Below, one piece after another: positions 23,422-35,299 of a stretch of DNA of 49,632 nucleotides. The notes below the pieces were generated by a model, which was not told the DNA's origin, ran no database searches, and saw nothing but the letters and a program-made list of their open reading frames with translations. How positions within the stretch are numbered: the first letter of the stretch is position 1; every line of letters starts with the position of its first letter. Source of the stretch: Gnetum montanum (taxonomy: Eukaryota; Streptophyta; Gnetopsida; Gnetales; Gnetaceae); contig MNCI01025042.1 in the NCBI GenBank assembly GCA_015680685.1, forward strand, positions 828,649-878,280, written 5' to 3'. A program made the position numbers and the translations under genes.

Positions 23422-24714
23422 CATCTAGAGGAGTAGCCTTAGAGATGTCAACAAAGAATAGCAAAATACCATAGTAGGCTTGGCACCAACATCACTCTTT
23501 AGTACTTGATCAAATGTCATTGTACTATGCTCAAGAGTGCTATGGATGCTGGAAGTAAAAGATGTAGGTAATGTGCTAGGGATAAAAGAGGTGATGAGAT
23601 GCAAACAAGATTTTATAACATAGAAACATCATGGCTGATAGTGACCATGGTACCAGAACGGCTTGCTCCTGAAAACATTGACCTCTTGTCAAAATGATCA
23701 TGAGAGAGTGAATGTGGATTCAAGGTTGGGATGATTACAAAATTGCAGTGCTTCTAGATTAACTGGGAACATGCTTTGTCCCTTTTGCTTTTTTCTTTGC
23801 TTTTTTTCTCTCTTTTTTATTTTTTAATGCTTACTATGGAGTGAGATGCTTCCCATCAAGTGAATTATGTGTCACTAGATGGGCTTCACTTCACCATTGA
23901 TGAAATGACATGGTCTCTATATGATAGGTGTTTCCTCCTCGGGATGACTTATGTTACATTCGCCTAGGCTTTAACTAGTCGACAAAGGCTTCCCATGGGA
24001 CAACTTATGTTACGTCCACCTTGGGAAGCTTGATGTGTGATGCGATATGTGAAGAGGGTGTCATGTGGTTATAGCTCATGAATTTCAAGGGTTTTCAAGC
24101 CTTGATATGTGGGTAATGAAAAAGTATTGGGATGTAGGAGTGGATGTGAGTAGGCTAGAATGGGATAGGAGGGAATGTGCACTCGTAAGAGGCTCAACTA
24201 ATCTAATCATGCACATCTAGGCATTATGATGACCTACTACTGTGATGAGATGCACCTTTGCATAATGTCCAGGGGCTTCGTCCTACAAACACAACTTAGA
24301 GAAGATAAGAAAATCACACAACACAAAATGAAAATAAAATGCAAGGGGCCAAGATGCTGCAAGTGCTCCAAAGGTTATGTTGATGACAAGTGCATAAAAG
24401 AATAGCAAAATGGTAGGGGACCAAGTTGCAGTGAGTGCTCCAAAGGCTAGGTTGGTAAGAAGTGCTCAAATAGCCAATGAAATATAGGGGGCCAAGATGT
24501 AGTGAGTGCTCCAAAGGCTGTGCCCATGAAAAGTGCTCAAAAAAGCCAGTAAAATAGTGGGGGGTGAAGATGCTGTAAGTGCTCCAAAGGCTACATTAGT
24601 TGCAAGTGCTCCACTTTGGGACTGTAGTATCCCTACCCATGTGGTGTAGAAAAGAGTGTTGGGGGGGGGGAGGGAGTGGTTATAATCACTCGCGTAGTTG
24701 CAAAATTATGCATG
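23422..24714 (-). other. 3' untranslated region of element B-prime
   Basis: Noncoding sequence between the array and the polypurine tract. It matches 40,613-41,756 in element B; shared landmarks are TAGGTGTTTCCTCC, a TTATGTTACRTYC block and a CACAACAYAAAAT block. It contains a 71-bp repeat and a run of ten G at 24,661-24,670. No integrase or RT homology occurs here, which is why the element is called pol-less. Confidence 0.65.
24344..24620 (+). repeat. 71-bp tandem repeat, four units
   Basis: Units begin GGGGCCAAGATG or a variant near 24,344, 24,415, 24,486 and 24,558. Each contains AGTGCTCCAAAGG. A shorter, more degenerate version exists at about 41,555-41,710 in element B. Confidence 0.8.
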
Positions 24715-25950
24715 GCTAACCATGAACCTAGTTTAAGGTCTTAGTAGACCACAACCCTACTAGTTTAAGGTCCTAGTGGACTATGGTGTGTTGGTTTATA
24801 ATCCCAGTAGACTACTATGTGCCAGTTTAGCATCATAGCTAATGAATGCTATGCCAATTTAGCATCATAGTAGATGTGTAGTTGTGCTAGTTTAACATCA
24901 TAGCAGACATGTTGTTGTGCTAGTTTAATGTCATAGCATACAAATGTTGTGCCAGTTTAACATCATAGTGGATGAATTTTCTGCTAGTTTAACATAATAG
25001 TAGATGAATTATGATAGTTTAATGTTGTTGCAGATAGACTGTTGTGCTAGTTTAATGTCATAGTAGACATGTTGTCTCTATGCCAGTTTAGCATTATGGT
25101 AGACACATGTTATGCTAGTTTAACATCGTAGTAGATGAGCTATGCCAGTTTAGCATCATAGCAGATGGATGTTGTGCCAGTTTGAAATTATAGTGGATGC
25201 ATTTTCTTTGTGCTAGTTTAATGTCATAGCAGATTTATGTTGTGCTAGTTTATATTCATAGTGGATTGTTGTGCTAGTTTTAACATCTTAGCAGATGTGC
25301 TGTTCTAGCTTATAGTCATAACAAACTTTTGTACTAGTTTTAGCATTGTTAAAGATGTGTTGTGCTAGTTTATAGTCATAGCAGACTATTGCGCCAATTT
25401 TAGCATCATGCTGGATGAGTTCCCCTGCTTTGGTGATGTGTGGTGCTGCATGCTAAATGTAGTATAGCTTCAAGTATGGCACATGATGATTTTATTGCAT
25501 TTGCTATGAGTATAAGAGTTTGGGTCATTGCAAGACATAACAAGTCTATTGTTAGTTCAGAGCTGTGATAGGCCCCATGCTAGTTTAAGGCCATAGTGGG
25601 TTGATACTAGTTTTTTGCCATCTTGGGCCACAACAATCGTTTTAGGCCATTCAAAGTTGTTGTGAGAGTTTAAGATCATTTTGAGCCACAACATTGGAAA
25701 TAAAAGTGTTGCCAGTTTTAGGCCATAGTGGGCCATAGATTTTTAGTTTAGGGCCATCTCAGGCCACACCATTGCCAATTTAAGGCCATGGCAAGTTATA
25801 GGGTTTCTAGTTTTAAGGCCATGGTGGACCTCAACATTTCTAGTTTAAGGCCATGGCAGGCTATAGGGATAGAATTAAAAGTGATAGTTTTAGGCTATTC
25901 TTGGTTGCAGTAGTAGTTTAAGGCCATTCTAGGCCCCATTATGTTACTAT
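24715..25950 (-). repeat. Long ~35-bp repeat array of element B-prime
   Basis: Roughly 30 or more degenerate units. The half near 24,715-25,420 has a core TAGTTTAATGTCATAGCAGA (plus strand) followed by GTTGTGC. The half near 25,540-25,950 has a core TAGTTTAAGGCCATGGCAGG. Spacing varies from about 30 to 45 bp. The array follows protease in the element's own direction. No conserved spacers as in a CRISPR array and no continuous frame are present. Confidence 0.85.
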
Positions 25951-26279
25951 CTCTATTTCTTTGTTTTTGTAATTTTGGCTTTTATAATTTTTGCGTGCTT
26001 TGATGTTTTTTATGCATGAAAGAAAATGCATTCAAGAAACAACAACATAAATGTAAACTAAGCTATCTATCGAATTTGTAAGTGATTAAACTAAATGTAA
26101 ATAATATGCTACAGTAGTAATGTAATGTAAGAAGGGAGCAGGATGCAGGGTATGGGGAAGTAAATAGTAGGTAGGTTCCTAGTGCACTTTTGAACTAAGG
26201 GGATACCTTAGTCATGCAATATTTTCCTAATCTAGTGTGGGTTAGGGGGCAAGTAGGGCCTAGATTTCACTATTTGGTA

Positions 26280-27050
26280 GCCTCCTTGACCCTTGCTTGC
26301 TACATTGAAAGGCAATTCTACCCATAGGGCATTCTCTAGGAGGTCAGTGGCTTATACTGCCTCTTCAAGTGCATCAACCTCATGTGTTTCATTCTCTGTC
26401 AAAGGTGTGTCATAAGGGAATTTGACCTCTAACCCTTGTTCCATGTCTATTTTGTTAATAGCTAGAGGGGCGGTGTTATCACCATGGATGATAACTTCAC
26501 CACCTTTGTAAGAAAGGTGGATTTCCTAATGAATTAGGAAGGAGACACCCCATAGCTAGGGCAACCAAGTCCTACCTAATAGTAGGTTAAATCTTGGCAT
26601 CTCCCCTATGATGATGAGTTTGGTGGTGATGGGGAATTGCTCCCCTACCATGAAGGCTATTGTGATGGCACCTTTAACAATGATACATGATCCACAAAAG
26701 GACTTCAAGCATGTGATTTTGTTGGTCTGACTTGGTCTTTGAGGCCTAGTTTGTCAACAACGATGTATGGTATTAGATTTGTTTCCACATCGTTGTTGAT
26801 GTGCAACTTGTGAATCTTGCAAGGCCCAATGCAAATGGTGATAAAAATTGGAGTTGTGATGACCTCTCCTTACTTGTGATTGACCTTGCTTACCTTGTTG
26901 TGAAATGCTAGTGATGTTGGACCCAATTCTTGTGGAACAGGAGACAACATCACTACATGGACAAAGTTCTCATCTATAGGGATGTCCTTTATGATAAGAA
27001 TGGAGGTCAACATCCACACTAGTGTTTCCTAGTGGGTAGATGAAGTCATG
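26280..27050 (-). pseudogene. pro: Tat-like aspartic protease region, broken (element B-prime)
   Basis: Minus-strand frames show the active-site neighbourhood as LHINNDVETNLIPYIVVDKL near 26,760, where the catalytic Asp of the usual VDNGSA position is Asn. They also show the C-terminal signature as FNLLLGRTWLP near 26,580, followed by GEVIIHGDNTAPLAINKID. The same motif order occurs in elements A and B. Stops are frequent. The plus-strand ORF over 27,048-27,440 lies just upstream in the linker and is not credible as a gene. Confidence 0.7.
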
Positions 27051-27469
27051 ACTAGGTCATATAGGCTCAATGTGTTATTTGTTTGCTTGAGTGCTTGTTT
27101 AACCTGTTCTAATGCATTTATGAAGTCTTTTCCATTGGCCATTTTGTTGGCCCTAACCTCCTTCATGTGGCCTAAGAGATGGATCTCTCATGGAGGGGAC
27201 TTGGGCTTGGTTTTCTTAGCTTGTTTGAGGGCCTCAATGCTCAATTGTGCTTTGCTAATTATGGCCTTTTCAATTACTTTGGCCATAGGAACTGCAAAGA
27301 TAGGGACTAGCTTCGGTGGATCAAGTGCTCTTTGGTCTTGTTGTTGCCTAGCCATTTCATTTGTGAGGCATTCGTTGGGCCTCTTGCATTACCATCTAGT
27401 GGGTCTACCCATACTACTGGTGGGGTCAACCCTTGGATGAGAAGGGGCTGGTGCTTTACCCACTACTAG

Positions 27470-29150
27470 GCTTTAGGTAGGTGAGGGGCCAGCATGTTGT
27501 GGCATCCTAACAAAAAATGATGGTTGAGTAGATGTTGTTGTAACATGCTGTGGGACCCTAAAAATGAAGGATGTTGTGGATGCTTGAGGTGGAACTCTGA
27601 TAATGAAACGGAGTCTTAAACTCGTGGAGGCTAAGGGGAACCTTACACTATTGGAAGGCACTCAGACCATAAAAGGCTGATGCACTGGTTTTGACTTGCC
27701 ACCCATGCTGATAGTGTTTATGACATAGTGAGTACCATCTACATTTAAAGGATCATTGCACACCCTCATGGATTGGTTTTGGGACCTAATTAGGTTTACA
27801 ATGTCAAGTACTAGTTCATCCCTATCTATCATCCTTTGTAGATCATCTTGCAAAGCTTAATAGAAGTCTATGCTATGACCAGAGAACTGGTGGTAATGAT
27901 AGAATTGGTCTAGCCTAAAGTGCTATGGGACTAGGATCTTATTTGGTGCTGCTGAGGTGGGATTCCTTAGCAACTCACAGTACCTATCATGCCTATTGTA
28001 GGCATCCTCAAACATTTACTTATGTTGGATACACCTGGCTTTCAACAGTTGATCCAAAAACTTTAAGGATTTCTATGGCAACTGGGTATACTTTGAGTGA
28101 TCCTTGTGCTCAAAGTTGGAAATCTAGTAGACTTATGTTGTGGCCACTATAGATGTATGTGGGTTGGTTGCCTGGGCACTAGAGATGATGGCTTTGTGAG
28201 CCAATGCTTTGGGTTGCCTAGCCATTGGCCCCTAGTTGGTTGCTTTAGTGTGTGTGGCTACCATTGTCACTATTGTATTTTGCTTTCTCACATGTTGGTC
28301 TTTGTAGGACACATAGGCTAGGCCCTTGCTAGCTTGCACTAAGTATTTTATGCACTTAGTTTGGGCAAAGTCTTGGCTTAGGGATTGTAGGCCTAAGTAG
28401 TACAATTTTAACTTGATGAAGTCGTTAACTACGCCCTTAAAGATAGAAAAAAGATGTGCCTTGGCTATTGGCTTTCGTATTTCATTTAACAAGGCACTCC
28501 AGTGTTGGATGAACTTTTTCATGGGCTCTAGATGGCCCTACTTGACCTACAATACTTGGTCCAAGGTTGCTTCTAGCTTCAAGTTGTACTTGAAGCATGT
28601 CACAAACTAGCTTAAGAGGTCTTCTAGAGAGGAAATAAAACCTTTAGGTAGTGCTTGGTACCAGTCTAAGGCTTTACCAGTTAGTGACATGGAAAACATA
28701 CACATGATGGCATGTGACTAGGCTTGTAGTAGTAGGCACTCAGACTTGAATGTGACCAGGTGTGCATCGAGTCTCCTTCATCATTGTACTTGGTGAGTTA
28801 AGGTACTGGGATCCTAGTTGGTAGAGTTAGGGGTGGGACTACAAGACTTATAGGGTTATCTTGGTAGAAGTCCACCACCTTGATGGTTTTGGAGGAAGTG
28901 ACTTTGAGCCACCTCACCTCTTCAATCAAACTTTGGATCTGCTAGAACACCTAATCTAACTTTTGAGATGCACTAGTTGGTTGCATTGGCTGTGCTATTT
29001 ACTATGTTGGCTGTATAGCCTATGGCAGGATTGCTAGTTTCAAAGTGATGTGATGCAGTTAATGTGTTGGCTGTGCTATGGGCATGGTGATTGGGGTAAG
29101 CCATGCACATGTGGATTGGACTGACGTCGAAGGTGCCAAAAAAATAGGCA
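27470..29150 (-). pseudogene. gag: Tat-like gag, broken (element B-prime)
   Basis: Read on the minus strand, the gag domain includes SMSLTGKALDWYQALPKGFI near 28,640-28,700. It continues through WSALLNEIRKPIAKAHLFSI (28,232-28,522, open) to a knuckle-like YHYHQFSGHSIDFY and LQDDLQRMIDRDEL (27,800-27,880). The residues matching the knuckle cysteines are mutated. A Pro/Thr/Ser-rich tail (27,473-27,661) leads to protease. The N-terminal part near 29,000-29,130 is homologous to element B at 45,230-45,470. Homology to B stops at about 29,150, where a leader of element C type begins. Confidence 0.8.
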
Positions 29151-29157
29151 GGACAAA

Positions 29158-29473
29158 ATTGTTCATCTTGGTGGAGAATAAAGGTGAAATCAGGTACATA
29201 CTCATCGTGATGAGTATATACCACATGAAATTGTTGAGGAATTGGTGGATCTTGATTACGTGTATTATGTTGCCAACTGTCTCTTGTGTTAGTCCTAGGT
29301 GGTGAAGTGCTCTTATGCGAAGAAGACATTTTTGTCTTGTTTGGTGTGCGATTTACCATTGTCTTATCTTTTCTTGTTAAACCTAAGGGTTCGTTCTAGC
29401 ATCCTAATGATATGAATGATTTCCTATGTTCTACGTAGCGCACAAACAAGTAAGTCCTTGGCAATGGTGCCAA
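29158..29473 (-). repeat. Second copy of the element C leader and primer site
   Basis: This segment matches 38,172-38,488 over its whole length with about 8% differences by eye. It includes the gag start (MVNRTPNK at 29,359, then the open frame SSSHKSTSPPRTNTR) and a primer-binding site at 29,455-29,472 (minus strand TGGCACCATTGCCAAGGAC, one CpG lost). To its left the sequence switches abruptly to the gag of B-prime at a shared TTGTTCATCTT word. Confidence 0.8.
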
Positions 29474-30254
29474 TGATGAGTGGCTAGGTACCCCTACACT
29501 CAACCATATGAATACAAGCGTTTCACGTGCGATCCAGTCAAACTCCAAGGACTAAGTGCTTACGCGCCTTAATGGAACACTTAGGGTTAATCAATTGCTA
29601 TCTTCCCAAACTTACTTATATTGTCATAGTTGTATGGTTAAGTAAGCTTGAGGTATATGATTTTTTATAGCTTTTATCTTTTTAATGTCTTATGCTAATA
29701 GAGGAAGGTAAAGAGAACTAAGTAACTAACTTACATTAACTATTCACTAATTAAGTTCTAATTGTTCCTAACACCAGCATCCGTTCCCACTTATCGTACA
29801 CATCCTAAACTAGTGCAATGCTGCTAGGATTACCAAATGATAATCGTTACTGGGTTACCAAGTGCTACATGCATGCTCGAAGCGGTCGTACTGAGTGCAC
29901 TTAACTAAGAGAGTCAAAGGTTGAGAGAGATATTAATTAACTATTAAAGCATTAAACATTCAAAAATAATTAATTACCATTTAGCTTAATCTATATGCTG
30001 CAAGGTTTATCATAAAGTTTATCTTTATTTTCATACACAAATGTGTGCTCAGGTACAAATTGCTTGAATAAAGATCTATTCACTCTATGACTCCTACTGC
30101 GGGCACACAGGAATTATTCTAACTCTAGAATGGTAAAGCTACAAGAGTTTGGCTAAGGGTCTAAGTATAACTATCTTGAATAAGGGAAGATGCCTCTTAT
30201 TTATAGAAGATGAGGTAGGATGCGATATTGCGTATGTAATATCACAGCTCATCA
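29474..30254 (-). repeat. Element C-type LTR, left copy (781 bp)
   Basis: It begins TGATGAGC (minus strand, at 30,254) and ends ACTCATCA at 29,474, forming TGATGA...TCATCA termini. It aligns throughout with 38,489-39,288 at roughly nine bases in ten or better. CpG words such as CACGTGCGATCC and TTACGCGCC survive in both copies, so this family is younger than its neighbours. By position it is the 3' LTR of element C, yet a primer site and leader follow it. Confidence 0.85.
30196..30206 (-). promoter_or_regulatory. TATA box of left C-type LTR
   Basis: Minus strand CTATAAATAAG lies about 50 bp inside the LTR start and is conserved in the right copy. Confidence 0.6.
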
Positions 30255-32150
30255 TATCCCCATGAATGAATGAAAACTCATCCTCGAGTTCCCTATGAAA
30301 TATTGGGAAGGTATGGGATTATTGACTTGAATGGCATTAATGGTGAATGGGGTGACACGTGAATGGATTATCATTACAATACATGGCAATATTAGTGTTC
30401 ATGACCACAAGAGTGAACACTATTCACATTTGACATCCATCCTTATTTGGTAGCTAAGAGAGAAGAGAGAGAAAAGAATAATATGTGTTGCTGCCGATGC
30501 CAGAATTTGCATCATCCGTTGTCCATCCATAACTACGCCATCAATCTTTTTTCTTGCATAACTGTTCCAGCACGAGTCCATCCTAACTGTTTCCTCTAGC
30601 TCTAGTCCATTGTTTTATGATTGTCATCTTTACACACAACATAGTCTCATATTAGCAAGGATAAATAAATCACGATGTAGTTGATACCTTGCCTCGGTGT
30701 ACGATCCATTGGCTGAGTTGTGATATGGCTAATATGGATTCTGGAGATATAACATTGGTGACTAACCAAGGTGTAGGGGTTAGGAGAAAATTGAAAAAAT
30801 TGGACTAGGACCCCCATGACTAAGAGTGATCCTATAGTAGCGATAGAATGGAAAAAGATAAGGAATAAGAAAGATGGAGAAAAAGAAACAACAACAACAC
30901 CAATAAAATGGATGTCAGAGGTGGTAATGAAAAAAAATGATGATTGTGGAAATGTATGAAGGAAAGAAGTTAATGGATGTACCAAATAGGAATGCCAGTG
31001 GGTCCTCCCCAAAGCAGGCTCATGCCCTTTATGCCTTGACAAACCCACATTCAAAGAGTCCGTAGGCTCTGGAAATTTCATTCGGAAGCAAGAGTTAAAT
31101 TCTTAACCACAAGAATTTACCAAAAAGATAAAAATGCATCAACCAACATATATAATATTAATACAATCGGAAATGAGGTGAAAAATGAAGAAAGAATGAT
31201 GGAAAGAAGAGAATGGAATGGAGTCCCAAGAACAAGGTGGTGTACAGCCCCTTGTGTATTTATGGTTAATGTGACTTAGTAGATCTCATTCCAAATCTAG
31301 CCTCAAACAATCCACATCTAGTGACTTTGCATTAATACATTTGGCCAATCCATCCACTTGAAATAACAAGAATGCTTCTACCAAAGAGTCACCACCATTC
31401 CGAAGAAATGAGAAAGGGAAAAGTAGGAAGCGAGATAGAGTCTTAGTTAGAGGGAACACGTTTGTTTAGTTCCATAACCAGTGCTTGTAGCCAAGATGAT
31501 TATTTTCTAAGGGGTGTGCTTTGAATTCTCACTGTTGTTATTGTTGTTGTTGTTTTTTTTTTTTTTGCATGAGAACCACACCATGCAAAGACTTATTATT
31601 TTTATTAGCTCAGCTTCCTAATAATGGAGGAACGTCGGAATGGTAAGGAAAACTTAAGAAGAAAACATCCAAGCACCCAAGAGAATGGCTAGAAGAAATG
31701 CATCAAATCCCATTGAAGTCACACCCTTTTCAGACCATGAGTCCTTCCTCAGTTTGAGAAATGCCCAGTCACCAATTTATTAATAGTTTTATTATGAAGA
31801 AAGGGACCGTACAATTCCAAGCCAAGAGAGACCATAGAGATTTATGACTGCATGGATGACGTGGACTCATTACTTGTTATATCAAAAGAACTATACCTTA
31901 GTATCAACATTATAAATCAAAGGTAAAAACCAAACATTAGCAATCAATAGAATACAGCCCATACCACCACCAAGAGCACTTATTAGGTGACAAACCTAAC
32001 AACACAAATAACCACACAAAGAAATGAAAAAGTATGAATGATGTTGGAAAAAAAAAAAAAAGTTAAAGAAATTTGTAAAATAAAAATGTGTAAAACAAAA
32101 ACTTAAAAAGGAACTGAGGGCTTCAATTGATTAGTAGAGGTGGCCATCTC
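30255..32150 (-). other. Region between integrase C and its left LTR
   Basis: No envelope-like or other protein is recognisable. A 144-codon minus-strand ORF (30,647-31,081) has low-complexity Ser/Phe-rich content and reads like chance. A T-run at 31,553-31,566 and an A-run at 32,051-32,061 are present. Next to the LTR I do not see a convincing polypurine tract, unlike in elements B and B-prime. Confidence 0.45.
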
Positions 32151-32159
32151 CCCCATGAC

Positions 32160-33480
32160 TGAGTTGGAAGGAGGAGATCCGAAATAATGAGAGGGGTCAT
32201 CCCTTCTCATAGGTATTATGTGCACTGGCCATTCTAAGTTCATGGAAGGGTTTGGTCTATTGCACATTGACTAGTAATCTCTTATCAGGGCTCTCAGGTT
32301 TGTATATGGTCATGGCCCCTAAAGGAAAGGTTGTATGAATGATGTAAGGTCCTTCCCACAGTGTTTAAAATTTTGTGTGTTATGGCACATGTGTGGGGTT
32401 CTAGTAGAGAACCTTATCTCCTGGTTGATACTTAAGCTTTCAAATCTTCAAGTCATGGCATTGCTTGTTATATGCCTTGTGCAACTCATTTGATGATAGG
32501 ATAGCTAATCGATTTTCGTCTAGCACATTTAAATTTTTCAACCTTTGTTTTTGTGCTAGATCAGGATCGAGGTGGAGATCATAAGCCATGGATAGTGTAT
32601 GGAGCTCGGTTTGAATTAGAAGCATTGGAAGCTTTCCATACACTAAATCATAAGGAGAGTAGCCTATAGGGAGTTTCCAGGTGGAGTGGTATTCCCAAAG
32701 AGCATCATTTAGTTTGGTGCTCTAGTCTTGCCTATACTTACTAATTGTCCTAGTTAATATTTTAGTGATCTCCCTATTGGTAACCTCAACTTGTCTGTTA
32801 GCTTAGGGGTGATAAGGTGTAGTCAGTTTATGTTCAACTCCTAAGAGTTGCATTAACTTCTGAAAAGTTGCACCTGTGAAGTATGTTTCATTATCCGAAA
32901 TAAGTGGACATGGCACACCAAACCTATTTACAATTTTTTGTTGCACAAATCGTGCAATTGTAGATGATGTGCAGTCTATAACAATAGCTACTTCAGCCCA
33001 TTTCATTAGATTGTGTACGACAACTATGATGTAAGCTTTTCCATTGGACATTGGTGTAATGGGCCTCATAAAGTTTATTCCACAAATTTCGAAGGGTTCT
33101 AAAGGTTGAATCCATTGTTGCAAATCCTCCATTCTAGCAGTTGTTCCCCCATCACGTTGGCAGCACTCACAAGATTGGAAAAATTGATGGGCATCCTGAA
33201 ATAATGTTGGCCATAAATATCCTACAAGCAAGATCTTAATAGTCGTTCGTCTCCTCGCATAGTGACCCTCACAAGGGCCCTCATGAGCATATTAGAGAAC
33301 TCTCAGTTGGTCTTCCTCAGGCATGCACCATCGAACCAAGCCATCAAGACACACTTTGTAAATTTGTCCATTGATCTCCATGAAGTACTTGGCTTTGTGA
33401 AGAAACTATTGTTTCTTCCTAAAGTTTAGCTCCTATGGTGTTTGTTGAGTAAGGAGATAGGTGAGAATGCTACTATACCA
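32160..33480 (-). pseudogene. pol: Athila-like integrase, broken (element C)
   Basis: The zinc-binding end reads HQFFQSCECCQRDGG near 33,140-33,190. The core has FEICGINFMRPIT, where the first catalytic Asp is Asn, then LISDNETYFTGATF with the second Asp, then a stop, then NRQVEVTNREI with the catalytic Glu kept. Two long open pieces cover 32,803-33,231 and 32,440-32,643. A C-terminal KLKYQPGDKVLY and WEGPYII block near 32,290-32,440 matches the GPF/Y-type tail of Athila and other Ty3/gypsy integrases. About five stops interrupt it. Confidence 0.9.
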
Positions 33481-33495
33481 GTTTGTTTCCGTGGG

Positions 33496-34256
33496 TTAGT
33501 TATTCACTACACTGGAAAAGAGGGCCTCATCGGGAAAATGATCAGTCATTACATATTCATCCTCTTTACTGTCCCAGCACAACCAAGATAAATGATATGA
33601 AACTATGTTCTTGATTCCCTTTCGATCGATCATCATTGGATTGAACTCCTGTAGGATTACCAGCCATCGTATAATATGAAGGCTAACCATCAGTTTGTTC
33701 ATGAGGAACCAGATTGCACTATGATCTATGTGGATGAACACTTTGTAACCTAACACATAGTGCCTAAACTTATCCAGTGCAAACACTACAGCCATTAATT
33801 CTTTCTCGGTAGTTGTGTAGTTAAGTTGTGCACTGACGATACTCCTACTTGCATAGTGAATGTAGTAAGGTTGTTTTGATCATCTAACTATGTAAGTATG
33901 GCTCCCAAAGCATAATTGGATGCGTCAGTCATTATGTGGAACGGTCTAGACCAGTCAAGAGCTTGTAGAATGGGAGTTTCTACAAGATTTTTTTTCAAGG
34001 TCTGGAATGCTTGTTCGCATTCCCTGGTCCACTCAAATGTTATGTCCTTCTTTCCTAGTTCTACCAATGGTTTGGCAACCTTGGAGAAGTTCTCAATGAA
34101 TCTCCTATAATAGCCAATGTGTCTAAGAAATGATTGAATGTCTTTCATAGTTTTTGATTGACGGGTGATTCCTTGGATGACCCTAACTTTATCTGGGTCT
34201 ACCTCTATTCCGGAATGTGAAACCTTATGCCCAAGGACTACACCTTCTTGGACCAT
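33496..34256 (-). pseudogene. pol: Athila-like RNase H, nearly open (element C)
   Basis: Two good frames, 33,888-34,256 and 33,496-33,795, cover this domain. The first carries VSHSGIEVDPDKVRVIQGI, GYYRRFIENFSKVAKPL, FEWTRECEQAFQTLKK and the catalytic start FHIMTDASNYALGAIL. The second carries MAVVFALDKFRHYVLGYKV and IHIDHSAIWFLM, matching the EL-A-V-V-FA-x-x-KFRxYL and TDH-x-x-L motifs. They are separated by a frameshift near 33,800-33,880. This is the best-preserved coding block in the window. Confidence 0.9.
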
Positions 34257-34830
34257 TAAATGGATTTTCTGCTAGTTGAGCCTTAAGTTGGTTTCTACGC
34301 ATCTTTTCAGCACTTGCTCTAATCGGTCCAAGGCTTGATAAAACTTGTTCCATAAGTGGAGAAGTCATCCATAAAGACTTCCACTCCATTTCCTATCTGC
34401 TATTGGAATATGCTTAGAACTAGGCGTTGAAATGTGGTAGGAGCATTGCACAAGACAAATGACATTTGTTTATATGAAAATGTACTTGGCTTAATCTTCT
34501 GGGGCTATTTGTATTTGGTTGTATCCACTATAGCCATCTAGAAAACTATAATAGTGATGCCCTGCTATGGTGTCTAAGACTTGGTCAATGAATGACAACG
34601 AAAAGTGATTCTTAAATGTTACCATGTTTAGTAACTTAAAATCTATACACACCCTCCATTTTCCTCCCTTATTAGGAATGATCACCAGAGGGCTAACCCA
34701 TTTGCTATCAGCAATGGGATATATGAACCTAGCCTTAAGAAGTTCTATTTATTATTTTACTATTTGCTTCAATTTTGGGTTCAATTTCCTCTGTGGTTGT
34801 TTTCAAGGTTTCATGGAGGGGTCAGTGTAA
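34257..34830 (-). pseudogene. pol: Athila-like reverse transcriptase, broken (element C)
   Basis: The open piece 34,491-34,685 contains GGKWRVCIDFKLLN, FSLSFIDQVLDTIAGHHYYS and FLDGYSGYNQIQIAPED, matching the Athila RT core. After a stop and frameshift, a degraded CNAPTTFQR block and the catalytic EVFMDDFS motif (near 34,360-34,385) follow, with both Asp present. The N-terminal RT part upstream is poorly preserved. Confidence 0.9.
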
Positions 34831-35299
34831 ATCCTATGCTGGAATATCCTAGGATCTATTTTAGTTAATTCAGGGTATGATCAGACAAAGGCTTTTGACC
34901 ACTTATTTAGCACTTTCAACAGTCTTTCTTTTTGTTTGGGAACAAGTCTTGCGTTGCTGATCACCAATTTTCCATTTTTAAGGGTCATATAGTCTAGACT
35001 GGTGGGCAATGGTTTCAAATCTAGGGGCTCATGTTTAAATATTTTAGAAATTTCCAACTTCCCCTAGTTGATGTTTTCAATGTTAGGGCTTGGAAGTTGG
35101 CAATAGACTTGCTCTAGTGTATCTATGCTTTCAATGTAAGCACTAGTTATTCCCTTAGTTAGTTCCATGCAGATTAGTGAGTTACTCTCTTGATCAACCA
35201 TTAGCCACTAGGTGTCTTCTTGTCGTGTGGCTACTACATAAAACCACGTTTGTATATTAATGTCTTGTGCACACCGATTACATGTAGGAAATGCTAAAA

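Noticed and set aside
24661-24670. Run of ten G as a G-quadruplex regulatory element
   Set aside because: Only one long G-run with a short neighbour is present and the equivalent place in element B lacks it.
24715-25950. Regularly spaced repeats resembling a CRISPR array
   Set aside because: Units are degenerate, spacing is irregular, 'spacers' are themselves repeated, and the context is a plant retrotransposon with no cas genes.
27048-27440. 130-codon plus-strand ORF with hydrophobic stretches as a membrane protein
   Set aside because: It is antisense to the gag-protease linker of element B-prime; the hydrophobicity comes from reverse reading of a Pro/Thr-rich region.
30647-31081. 144-codon minus-strand ORF after integrase C as an envelope-like protein
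   Set aside because: No signal peptide, glycosylation pattern or paired hydrophobic segments typical of Athila env-like ORFs; Ser/Phe-rich low complexity suggests chance.
31553-31566. Long T-run as the poly(A) tail of a minus-strand LINE or processed pseudogene
   Set aside because: No reverse transcriptase of LINE type, target duplication or coding homology lies next to it.
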